A DNA stretch of 64,000 nt from Gari tellinella (lineage: Eukaryota; Mollusca; Bivalvia; Cardiida; Psammobiidae), in contig OV277874.1 of assembly GCA_922989275.2 (NCBI GenBank), positions 17,596,154-17,660,153 of the forward strand, written 5' to 3'. Below the pieces are notes generated by a model. It saw only the letters and a program-made list of their open reading frames with translations, was not told the origin of the DNA and did no database searches. Both the position numbers and the translations under genes were made by a program. This document shows, piece by piece, positions 53,642 to 63,339 of this stretch (position 1 is its first letter; every line of letters starts with the position of its first letter).

Positions 53642-54001
53642 CACATTCAACCCTAGCGACGAGTATTCTCATCATTTACAAACAGTGTACCTGTAAGGAT
53701 TACACTAGTCCACATGTGTACAGTTAGATGATATGGAGCTATTTCTCGTCTTTGCCATATCCCTGAGGGACGACAACTGTCACAAAATTATAATGTCGTT
53801 CCAGGGTTTCATTAATGAGACTAGGATTACACATGTCATATGCAAACAGTGTAGACCCTGATCAGAGGGCTCCTTAAGGAGCCCTCTGACCAGGGTGTGC
53901 ATAGTTTGTCATTTTGAAATATATTGTTAAAATCAGTCAAAAATTGACTAAACTTAATTTGAAATTTGAATTGTCCATTAAATGTGTCAGGGGTGAATGA
54001 G
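53642..54001. mobile_element. TTAA-class hairpin MITE (F type) with nested insertion
   Basis: TTAA at 53638-53641 and 54002-54005; ends CACATTCAACCCTAGCGA and CAGGGGTGAATGAG. Hairpin GTGTAGACCCTGATCAGAGG at 53842-53905. A 118-bp insert lies at 53706-53823. Confidence 0.8.
53706..53823. mobile_element. 118-bp insertion with 9-bp target duplication
   Basis: GGATTACAC occurs at 53697-53705 and 53824-53832. The insert starts TAGTC and ends GACTA, a 5-bp inverted repeat. The sister element at 51633 lacks it. Eight- to nine-bp duplications suggest a hAT- or Mutator-like origin (inference). Confidence 0.75.
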
Positions 54002-54194
54002 TTAAACAAAACAAACTGTGTGATTTTTTTCTCTTGTATATATTAAATACAGCCAAGAAGAATGGTACATTTTCCAAGAAAGCGATATTTTCTAAGAACA
54101 TATTGAATGTATGTTCCTAACATCGAAAGTAGTTCAGCTTCTGTAGTTTCCGTCTTAGAAATAAAAAAAACAACGTTTAGTCATATTTTCTTTA

Positions 54195-54405
54195 AGCACA
54201 GTGGTAAATACGCTATTCCTACCCACTTTACGCGTTTATTATCCGTTTCGTTAAACGCGGTTCCTAGCCGTTTCTTTACGCGTTTCTTTACGCGTTTAAA
54301 AGAGTCAAGATCAAATAAAAACTGTTCTTCATCTACACTAATGCATTTTCCCAATAAAACTCATTTTGTAATGCTATTTTTCAAAACATTTTCTATTGAC
54401 ATGTA
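54195..54405. mobile_element. Family A MITE, highly diverged
   Basis: CACAGTGGTAAATACGCTATT start, ACGCGTTTATTATCCGTTTCG-like interior and CCCAATAAAACTC at the right; no hairpin core. Confidence 0.4.
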
Positions 54406-54464
54406 GATGAGACGCCTCTTATCAGGATCTAAACTGGTTTACGCTTATAGAAATTATATAAATT

Positions 54465-54635
54465 CAGACAGTTTGGATCTCGATCATAATGCTGAGTGAC
54501 TCGGCGTCTCACCGAGATTCTTTCTGTTTGATATTTATTAGAATAATTCCTTCCATGTTGATTTCTATGCAAACGATTTGAATCCAGATCAGACGCCTGG
54601 CTGTATAGATCGGCATAACATCAGGATCCAAACTA
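54465..54635. mobile_element. Hairpin MITE core fragments
   Basis: CAGTTTGGATCTCGATCAT with ACTCGGCGTCTCACCGAGA (54465-54530), and TTTGAATCCAGATCAGACGC (54570-54590) with ATCAGGATCCAAACT (54619-54633). Parent ends are not clear. Confidence 0.5.
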
Positions 54636-54932
54636 CCGGCGGTAGTGGCCCAATGGTTTACACCTTGGACTACGGTACCAGGGGTCGTGAGTTCGATCCC
54701 CCGCCGGACCAGCGGTCTGACTAGGGGCTTTTTTCTGAATCCCCGATGATGTATAGGAATGTCCTTGAGCAAGACAAGTACCGCGAATTGCTCCTCTCCA
54801 TCCAGGGGTTAAAATGGGTACCTGTGAAGGGTCTGAGTCGGTACTGCGGCTGCATTTGACTGCGCCATAATTATGTTAGCAGTGCTCAATATTGTAGGCA
54901 AGATGGCTCGATGATCAGGGGAGTAAATGTAC
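54636..54932 (+). mobile_element. tRNA-derived SINE (S3 type)
   Basis: A-box-like TAGTGGCCCAATGG, B-box-like GTGAGTTCGATCCCCCG, then GAATGTCCTTGAGCAAGAC in the body. It shares the ATCCCCCGCCGGACC motif with S1 heads. The insertion seems to interrupt hairpin debris to its left. Confidence 0.6.
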
Positions 54933-54939
54933 AGTCGGC

Positions 54940-55660
54940 TGAGCGGTCATTCGGACAGAAAGTAGACTTTAACTTGGTATATTATTTATATTAAACTGAC
55001 AACTTTAAATAAACCCAATTACTTTTCATAATAGTTTAATACTAGCGATTTGGATGTAGATGAGACGCCGAGTAGCTCGGTTCTTATGTTTTACAGCTAA
55101 GAATGAAGCATACGTTTTTGATTTCATTTTGCAGTTTGGATCTAGATGAGATGCCGATTTGCGGGAGTCTCATCCGTATTCGAACTATACAGATATTATT
55201 TTACTTTTATGAGACAGTATAATATCAGACACATACTCGCAGATATGATTTGGTTTATTTGGTTGATCACGGAAGTATTCTTACTTCCGTGCCTTAAGAA
55301 ACCCCCTGCTTTTGAGTATTCACTGTTTTCATACGACAAGTGTACTCCTCACTGTTACACTGTTTGCAAATAATGTATTTTTAGATTTAGCTAATGCCCA
55401 ACTTATACTATTATATTTGAATACATGTATGTGTATGCATAATTTACATTACAGTCGGTTTTATTTTTAGTTATGTTTCGTATCATCATCATCATCATCA
55501 TCATTACACGCATATAATCGGCAACAGCAGCATACATATTATTATAACTATTATTATTGTTGTTATTAGAATCTATAATTTATCATCATTGTCATTATCA
55601 TTTTGTTTCTTAAAAGAATGATATTTATATATACAAGTATATCATTCCTTGATTCTAGTA
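54940..55660. other. No gene; microsatellite and hairpin debris
   Basis: GGATGTAGATGAGACGCCGAG (55041-55061) and TTTGGATCTAGATGAGATGC (55135-55154) are worn MITE arms; a CAT microsatellite is at 55483-55505. Otherwise nothing recognised. Confidence 0.4.
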
Positions 55661-55665
55661 AAGTA

Positions 55666-55853
55666 CAGCCAAAACTCGAAACTTCGAACAAGTTTAAATC
55701 GACCCTGTTTTCTTGAGTTTAATTTCGATAACTCGATCTCGCTTAAGTCAAACATACACGTATTTCAAAGATAAAACTTGATTAGCTACGTTTTAACTTT
55801 GAAATATATGTATGTTCGACCTAACGCGAGTTCGAACTATCGAGTTTTAACTG
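55666..55853. mobile_element. Family E MITE, TA target
   Basis: Ends CAGCCAAAACTCGAAACTTC and its approximate inverse ending TCGAGTTTTAACTG, with TA on both sides; 188 bp with a palindromic interior about CGTATTTCAAAG. Confidence 0.75.
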
Positions 55854-55859
55854 TAATTA

Positions 55860-56339
55860 AATTTACGTTTTAACGGTCTATAATCTTGTATTGTGTATGT
55901 TTGCACATTGAGGAATTTAACTGAGTTGCAATTCAGTAAGCGATTAGTTGTACAAATAGTGACAAGTGTCTGTGTTAATTATCATTGAAACTAATTATTG
56001 GTATCACACAATCACTAATTATTTAATTACTTGACACATCTCTCAAATCTTTCCGGAAATACTTCACGAGTAAACCTGCCAAAGGTATTTACCACGTGAC
56101 ATTACCATTTTTCCCTTGCAATTAGACACAACATGTACGTATATATCTGTCGCGTATCATGTCAGAGTATCATTCTGGAATATGAAATTGACGCATAATA
56201 TATATTTGACGGTGTGTAAGTCAATATAAATCAAGGTAATGTATGTTAGGTATACAGTCACATTATGTTAGTCAACTCGTTTCTTAATAATGATAAATAA
56301 TGAGCACTCATGTAAGATCCTCTGTATACATCAAGGTAA
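55860..56339. other. No feature recognised, except an inverted-repeat half
   Basis: AT-rich sequence. 56265-56330 repeats one arm of the inverted repeat at 53370-53514. Confidence 0.4.
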
Positions 56340-56510
56340 TATATGTTTTGGGAGTAATACCTCTCTAGTACGATCACTAAAACGAAGACTAATTGATTGT
56401 ATAAAAGACAGATTCAAGCAAGATTACTGTAAGAGCTTACTGTTTAACTGTCACCTTGCTTCAATCTGTCACCTGTCGTAAATACATAATAATTAACACA
56501 GTTTAATAGA
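56340..56510. mobile_element. Family D MITE, degenerate
   Basis: ACCTCTCTAGTACGATCAC to CACAGTTTA, with GTTTAACTGTCACCTTGCTT from the hairpin. Ends lost. Confidence 0.5.
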
Positions 56511-56529
56511 AAAGTGCTGCCATTTCTCC

Positions 56530-56890
56530 GGATTTTCCGAATTATTCGGATTTATATTATTTTCTCCGGACCTACGCGAGCTGGTGTTTGATTTTGTACA
56601 GCATGAAAAGAGATGTAAGACTTCTGCGGTGGGCAAGGGTGTTCCACTCAAGGGTGAGCAACATTTGGGTGGCACTACTGGTGAATCTGAAATCATTCAG
56701 GACATACATGTACCTGGCAGCAGCTCGTTGGATCCCCTCAACCTTATTTGTTAAGAAGTTTTGCCAGGAATGCCACACCACTGCACACTTTTCAAGTTGG
56801 GGTCTGATGCAGCTTCTTTAACCTTGGCATTTTTTAGTTTGACATTTCTTTTGATGAACCTGAGTGTATTTTTGGCTTTGGCTACAGTGT
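56530..56890 (-). pseudogene. LINE ORF2 C-terminal relic, 3' part
   Basis: Minus-strand reading: KNTLRFIKRNVKLKNAKVKE, then after a frameshift CIRPQLEKCAVVWHSWQNFL, VEGIQRAAARYMYVLNDF and LAHRRSLTSLFMLYKIKHQL. These are the RPQLEYC-x-VW and VQRRAARF-like landmarks that follow the RT domain in non-LTR elements. The upstream remainder is at 58293-58440, beyond a MITE. Confidence 0.7.
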
Positions 56891-56892
56891 TA

Positions 56893-58290
56893 CAGCGTCC
56901 CCTCTCTACAACGACTACCAAAAGGGAGACAACAATTGCGTTCGTTGTAAGGAGGGAGTCGTTAAAGAGAGGGAGATTAGCTTGCTTTTGCAAACAGCTT
57001 GAATCCAGATCAGACGTCGCGTAACGCGGCGTCTGATCTGGATTCGAGCTGTTTGCCACTCTTCATTATTTATCTTTTATCAAACTGTCCAAATATGTAA
57101 CTTTGACAAAAACAGCAGACGACAATTTAAGTAGACACTATTGCAGCAGTGAAATGTTTAAAACATGTACAACAATGGAAGCCATTTTGTAAGAGTTATC
57201 CTACTTGATTTCAGTACTCATCTCACGTATTTCAATTGTCTCCCCTGGACCTCGTGGTTACGTATCGATGCGCTTGGTTATCTAAACCTTTGATAGGAAA
57301 TCGCGAATGTTTCGTGTTGATTCGGCTGTTTCCGGGACATTGCCGAGGGCTCTGGTAAGCCATTTGCGTTTAAATGCTGATTAAGTTGTCACAAAACATT
57401 CGCGTTTTACAACTATTATAACCCCCTTCTCCATGTTGCATAAAACTTTTTCCATCTCTCTCTCCCTCCCTCCCTCCTTCACTCTCTCTCTCTCCCTCCT
57501 TTTCTCCATCCCTCCTTTCCTTCCCTCCCTCCCTCCCTCCCCCTCTCTCTCTCCCTCCCCTCTCCCTCCCCCCCTCTCCTACTCTCTCCCTCCCCCTCCT
57601 TTCCTCCCTCCCTCCCTCTCTCTCTCCCTCTTTCGCTCTCTCTCTCTGAGTCCGGTCTATTCAACAAACGTTTTGACACGTTTTGTCTGTCTGCTGGAGG
57701 GAGGTTCGAAGTCCGATTTTTATTATTACGACATTTGTCTATATTCAACTCGATTAAGAAGCAAAAAGACTCACTTCAACTTCAAAGTAAATATGATTTT
57801 GAATTGTTTAGGAAACATTCTTTCTCCTCATTACTGCTAAAAGATTCGCAGATATGATAAAGGATGCTTTATTTTCGTTCCAAATAAGCAAACTACACAC
57901 TTTCACCCTTTTTTACCAATATATTTAATGAGTCCGACACGTACCATTTTCAAACCAAAATGGAAGCAAAATGTCATTAAAATGGAAAATTAAAATTTAC
58001 ACCATGTGAGAACAGAAGAAAATGAAGTTTATTGCTATAACTGCTAAAATATTGACAAACATATGCAACACCTTAAATTATGACTATGACTATATATTCT
58101 ATATAGGGCTGTCAGGCAAGAATCAATATCGATCTTACCGACGTTTTGCAAGGGGGCAACCTACTTGAGTAAGCCAGTCGAAATGGACTGAAAGTTGGGT
58201 ATGATAATGGTCTTGTTTGGGGAACAGCGACAAGGGTCGTTGTGAGGAGGGAGTCGCTGTTGAGAGGGCCGTTGTAGGGGGGGGGGCACT
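56893..58290 (+). mobile_element. Family B composite MITE inserted in a LINE and itself split
   Basis: Left part 56893-57163 starts CAGCGTCCCCTCTCTACAAC with the palindrome at 56992-57057; right part 58203-58290 is TAATGGTCTTGTTTGGGGAAC to GGGGCACTG, then TA. The ~1.04 kb between is foreign, by comparison with 44370-44726. Confidence 0.7.
57164..58202. other. Insert inside the family B element
   Basis: About 1 kb with a CCCT/CT low-complexity tract (57450-57650) and a possible tRNA-like head GACCTCGTGGTTACGTATCG (57250-57269). No terminal repeats or target duplication recognised. The long open frames in the CT tract are low-complexity artefacts. Confidence 0.45.
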
Positions 58291-58292
58291 GT

Positions 58293-58440
58293 ATTAATTT
58301 GTCCAGTTCAAGTCTTTATTTATCGTGATACCTAGATATTTAGCATTGTCAGTGGTTTTGAACTTTTGAGTAATTTGTCGTGTAGAGTATAAAGGAATTT
58401 GACTGTTGATCTTTTCTGTACAATTGAAAAAAGTCTCTAT
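58293..58440 (-). pseudogene. LINE ORF2 relic, 5' part of the split copy
   Basis: Minus-strand frame DNAKYLGITINKDLNWTN, the AKYLGV-like landmark that precedes the segment found at 56530-56890. The MITE at 56893-58290 lies between them. Upstream frame is degraded. Confidence 0.65.
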
Positions 58441-59077
58441 AACGCGGAGTCTGATCAGGATCAAAACTTTTTAGATCTTAGTTTTATAACCTCGAGCGAT
58501 AAGAACTATAATACTACTTTGTTGCCTATACCATTCGGGTACTTTCAGCGTTCTTGTACTTTTGTGTCATTTCGGGTCATTTGTTGCAACAATGGCCGCT
58601 TCCAGTAAAACGGCATGATATATGTTCATTCAGATGACAGATTGTCTGTATCACCGTCCACTTATGGTGTAAGTAAACATTCTGTCCAGACATATTGTTT
58701 TGACTTTCTAAAGAAATACAGTGTTTTGTATGGTGGCATATTTCTGACACCAGTTAACCTCTTAATTATCATGATAGTTTCCTGTTAATATCTCACATAA
58801 ATATTTAACTAGTTACTTATCTAGAAAACTTTCGCGTTAGTTTTCAGATAGTTATCGGATAAGTGGAATGTGGAAACTTTTCACGATAACAAGATAAATA
58901 TCTGAACACGAACTTTGTCCTGATACTGCTTCAAACTGCCACCACTTAACGAATTTATCTAGTTACTTAACTAGATAATTAACTAGAAAAGTTTCGTGTT
59001 ACCAGTTATCTAAAAATAGAAACATTGTATTCGTACTTTGACTATTTCGGATTCTTTTAAAAATACACATGTAGGCC

Positions 59078-59231
59078 TATTTACAAAATGACAAACAGCG
59101 TAGACCTTGGTCCAATGTTTCCTTTAGGAGCTCTCTGATCTGGGTCTACGCCGTTTATCCAGGGAAGATTTACTTCACTAGGGTACACGGTTTGTGAAGG
59201 ACGAGTCTACTCGTCGCAAGGGTCGAATGAG
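59078..59231. mobile_element. TTAA-class MITE (F type) fragment
   Basis: GACAAACAGCGTAGACCTTGG with the inverse GATCTGGGTCTACGCCGTTT; right end GCAAGGGTCGAATGAG plus TTAA (59232-59235). Confidence 0.6.
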
Positions 59232-59397
59232 TTAACATAGGTGACAGCTTAAAACAAGATGAAAGTAAATCAGAAAAGCTCATAGGCTACTGCTATACCT
59301 TCACCCGCCCCAAGCAGCCACCTATTTAACAAACGAACTATTAACGAAGTCTAAGAGCCTTTCGGTCTGGATCTACAATGTTTGCATATGTCAAATA

Positions 59398-59644
59398 TAT
59401 ATATGTAAACATTATTCTTTCCCGTTTAAACGCAAACGGAACGCAAACGCATTGCAATAAAATGTAGAAAATAACTACTTCTTGCCAATTCTGAATGTTA
59501 ATTTAAACTTGGAAGGCAAACAGTTTGGAGTCCGGTCAGACGCCGGGTTACCCGGCGTCTGATCTGGCTCCAACTTGTTTACAAGGCAAATAATAGATTT
59601 AGTGTAAACGCATTAATTGAGAAATAATAACATTTTCTCCACTG
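59398..59644 (+). mobile_element. Family A MITE, worn left end
   Basis: TTATTCTTTCCCGTTTAAACG, core GTCAGACGCCGGGTTACCCG, right end ACATTTTCTCCACTG plus TA. Confidence 0.7.
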
Positions 59645-59946
59645 TATATACTTAATGAATATCATAAGTGCATTTTAGTGGTGTAGAACCTTTATTAGGA
59701 CTCATATGACTCTTCTGTGAAGAAGGATGATTATTGCAATGAATATCGCCGAACATCACCAAATCTGGATATATTAATTTGTGGTGACTGTATATGGCAC
59801 TAACAGGTCATTTTGTCGCGTTAAGATAATTATCAGGTTTTCACGAAAAAAATCCACTTTCCACTTTCAAGATAATTATGTCAGATATTAACTGGATTTT
59901 TTCAGGAAAGCTAAGTGGTAACTGGTGTCAGAACCATGCCACCATA

Positions 59947-60724
59947 GTTTTGCTAATTAAATTATATCTAATTGTTAGAATTTAGTAGAACAATTTTACA
60001 CGCTCAAGTCGGCCCCATGATTCCTCGACCCCAGACGGATGAAGTCCTCATAAAGGGATCATGGAATGCCTTCCAGGAATCACAAGAACATGAGCATGTA
60101 ATGTCACCATTTGGGAAGATGAGTGTGCATTTTTATAGGTAATAAAAAATAGGTAAATAAATCCGGTAAAAGATAAAGGTATTCTCTTTTCCAGTGCTAC
60201 GTCATGTACCCTTCATTCGGCATCCCTCACTTTGTTTAGCACGCGCAAAGGGGGACAACAAACATGACCGACATTGCGACAACAAACCCGAAATCTACAT
60301 AGGCTTATGCAGGGGGGCATTTAATCTCATTCTTTTTAGATTTATTATCTGTAAAAATGAAAATCGAAAAGGGAGGATAGGTCCTATGAATACTACGAAG
60401 GTCTTACATTAGTTGCAAAAGCGCGATTTTACCGAAAAATAGAATTAAATGCTTTTTAAAAGCGAGAGTCCTATCACACTTGGACTCCCAACACGGCAAC
60501 AGGTGGTTGTCAAATAGATCCAACGTAATAGTTGTGATATGAAAGATATTTACCGTAGGAATGGAGCGTGTATTGGTGCAAACGGTGGCCGTACACGCTA
60601 TTAATCTTACTGACTACAACTTGGTACTTTTATGAGAATTCAGTAATCAACTAAACATTTAAAAAAAACATTTATTCAGATTTTTTAGTTTGACCCCTAC
60701 CAACATCTTCATTAGATCATTCGA
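59947..60724. other. No feature recognised
   Basis: Short open frames only; no repeat partner in the window, no splice-supported gene evident. Confidence 0.4.
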
Positions 60725-61790
60725 AAAGTTTTTATCTCAGCAATATGAGGTCAACTGATATGGATTCAAAAATGAATAAACTTTATTTTCTGTATAGGTT
60801 TTACTACCATCAACCTTATAACTTTCAAGAAAATTTCCCTGTAATAAGGTGGGACGTTTCTATTTTTGCTGAGTATATTTTCGATGAAACCACATAATAA
60901 CATATGCGTTATAAAAAGGATTTTCTCAAACGAAGATCAAAACAATTACCTTTCTAAAAAGTGACATTGACGTCACTGGCAAAAGCTGACTGTTCAGCCA
61001 CTATACCCTAATTTTGCAAGAGTACATGGCTAACAAATAAATTTGAAAATATGCTAGCCTAATAGCTACTATGATGTAGCATAACGAGTAGAAAATGTAA
61101 TATGCGATCTAGACGTTGACGTCAATAGCCGTTACGTTATGTCAATGTATTTAAATTTAGCTATAGTGAAGATACTCACGGGTATTTTAAGAATAAATGT
61201 AACGCAAAAGGCGTCCTTTTCATTCGTTAAAATGTACGGCTCGTTTTAGTAATAGCATGGTTGAGCAATTCTGCTACTTCATTTTGACCCCTACCTTGAT
61301 TGCATTGACATTAAATTAACATTATTGTGTCGAATTTATCGCCATTGCCACCATCATCAAAGGGAAAGATTCATGGAACTTTTGATACCGGATAGGTTAT
61401 ACATGTATTTCATTAATCACTATATCGTGCATAGCGTGAAAAACGCATGCACACTTTATTTTTCGTTTAAGTATATACTTATATTAATTGCAGTCGTATT
61501 TGTATATTTCAGGTATCTCCACCATTCAACAATAGACGACGATACGTTCTGAACTAATTTAATGGTAAAGTTTACTGAAATACATGCAGGAGAACTACGA
61601 CCACCACATCCAAAATACGGAAGTATTATATTGTGTCTCAATCAGAGCATAGACTGGAACATCAGACCAAATAAATGGATAGCATCTTACAAACTTAAAG
61701 AGACATTAACGAAGAAACAACGCACAAATCTTGAGTATCACAAGCCGAACAAAAGATACACGTAGTTGAAATAAAAGGACAAGGTTCACG
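60725..61790 (+). pseudogene. Orphan ZNF leader, copy 4 (no zinc-finger exon)
   Basis: 60730-61500 matches the upstream flank of copy 3; TTTGTATATTTCAG (near 61510) and the leader block follow. The short frame is broken by a 2-base insertion near 61625. It keeps the 83-bp region lost in copies 1 and 3, then similarity to the leader stops at about 61777 (TTGAAATAAAA) and unrelated sequence follows. No zinc-finger exon is seen downstream on the + strand. Confidence 0.65.
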
Positions 61791-61899
61791 AAGGGTCGAA
61801 ATTGGCCCAACACCAGAAATTCATGAAAATTTGTGTAAGAATAAAGTAAGTCATTATACATTTGAAAACGATAAAATTTAATTCAAATTTTTAGACGTT

Positions 61900-62255
61900 G
61901 TTGCCATGGCAACTAGTTATCCAACAGCATAAGCAAATAAGGAATACACATATAGGGAATTGAACATGCACTTATAAATCATATGTACTGTAACAGAATA
62001 ATTGTATGTTTCACCATGTATAAGACACTTCCCTAGTTTGTATTCAAATATCATTAAAAACAATTTTAAGAAAACTGGAGACAGTTGCTATGGTAACAAA
62101 AATTGAAAATTATTTTATTTCCAGTTCTAGTGTAACGAGTTGATATGATATCAGGTATTGTTGTTTTTTGTTGCTGTTTACTTTTTTCAGCATAACCAAA
62201 ATGTATCTAAATGCTTCCAAAAATGTAATTTGATCAAATGTGTTACCATGGCAAC
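61900..62255. promoter_or_regulatory. Cluster of RFX X-box-like palindromes
   Basis: GTTGCCATGGCAAC at 61900-61913, GTTGCTATGGTAAC at 62084-62097 and GTTACCATGGCAAC at 62242-62255, with a weaker GGTTACCGTTGAC near 62393. All fit the GTNRCC-RGYAAC form bound by RFX proteins. Whether they regulate anything is unknown; the surrounding sequence could be an unrecognised repeat. Confidence 0.5.
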
Positions 62256-62820
62256 AGGTAAACCGGTTTCACATAGAAAATCATTATATACATAAAACAA
62301 TTGTTTTTAATAAATTATCATGTCCGTTGCCATTTATCCATTCATTGATAACATTTATTCGTGGTCAACAATATCATTCCGTTATCACTATGGTTACCGT
62401 TGACAACTATTTTGAGCTTCAGCTGTAGTGATATAGATCTACTTGATAAACATATAGACAAAAATTGAGGTTATATCAATAGTTGAACACAAACAATAAA
62501 AATGCAACCTGAATTTCCAACTTATCTCGCCCTTTGGCTCATACGTTTCCAAGTGAGGCTATTGAGACATTAAATAACATTATGACTCATAAAATTGCTG
62601 TGACGGCTGTACATTAATCAACGTCATGAAATTACATCATGACGTTACGTCATGACAACTCTTGTAATAGCAGTGAATATTCACACTGAGAAACGAGACA
62701 GTAAAGTCTAGCTCGATAGAGAGTAATTTAGAAAGATTTTTGTTGTCGTTTTGCATTACTTTTGACCTGCATAAACTGACTACATGTGTGAGAGAATGCA
62801 ATTTCTACTTATGCCGAATA
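62256..62820. other. No gene recognised
   Basis: Non-coding. TGACGTTACGTCATGAC near 62640-62657 is a CRE-like inverted pair. Short frames only. Confidence 0.4.
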
Positions 62821-62828
62821 AGACCAAT

Positions 62829-63045
62829 GCAGAAAGCATATGCATAAGCTTTCTGCATTATTTTTATCCCGCTCTAATTGGCACCTGTTAGTGCTGTCTG
62901 TATACTTCCTAGTGACATGTTGCTGAATATAGTTTTGACTGCATTTGTTATCTATATCCTAGGATATGGTACCTTATAGCAAACTGAAAGTAAAACAGAG
63001 TGCACCATAAAGAGCATTCTGATTTTCTTTCAATCAGCTTAGAGT
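62829..63045. mobile_element. Two hairpin MITE cores
   Basis: AATGCAGAAAGC with GCTTTCTGCATT (62834-62862), and AAACTGAAAGTAAAACAGAG with the inverse TTTTCTTTCAATCAGCTT (62981-63042), the latter related to G and J cores. Parent termini not defined. Confidence 0.5.
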
Positions 63046-63142
63046 GGTTCAAATGTCTTAAAAACGAGGAATACGCTACAGATGAAAGTATTTGCGCTGG
63101 AAACAATTAAACAAGACTGACACAAAGTTTTGGTTGACATCC

Positions 63143-63324
63143 CAGTACAACCTCTCTATTAGGACATTTCAAAAAGAAGGCTAATTCTTTATATTTAAGA
63201 CATATGACAGTTTAACGCAAGGAGACAGTAAAACAGAACACTCTTAATGAGATTTCTATTTCTATTTAACTGTCACCCTTTGTATTCAACATAATATTGT
63301 AACCCTTATAGAGAGGTTTTACGG
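63143..63324. mobile_element. Family D MITE just beyond the SWIM gene stop
   Basis: CAGTACAACCTCTCTATTAG and the inverse ending AGAGAGGTTTTACGG, TA on the right. Core CAAGGAGACAGTAAAACAGA. It lies 15 bp past the end of the minus-strand CDS and so probably supplies part of its 3' UTR. Confidence 0.7.
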
Positions 63325-63339
63325 TATATTCTTTTGTGT

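Larger units (their letters stand above)
58731..59944. mobile_element. 1.2-kb TIR element hosting other MITEs, TA target
   Basis: TGGTGGCATATTTCTGACAC at the left and the inverse GTGTCAGAACCATGCCACCA at the right, with TA on both sides. Interior CTAGTTACTTATCTAGAAAA repeats. An F-type fragment (59078-59231), a G/J/D-type hairpin (59236-59330) and a family A copy (59398-59644) are nested within. No ORF. Confidence 0.75.

Noticed and set aside
54636..54720. Genuine tRNA gene
   Set aside because: Good B-box but no consistent stems, and it continues into SINE-type sequence.
57433..57840. 135-codon Ser/Pro/Leu-rich frame and its antisense partner
   Set aside because: Encoded by a CT/CCCT low-complexity tract; no domain and no conserved neighbour.
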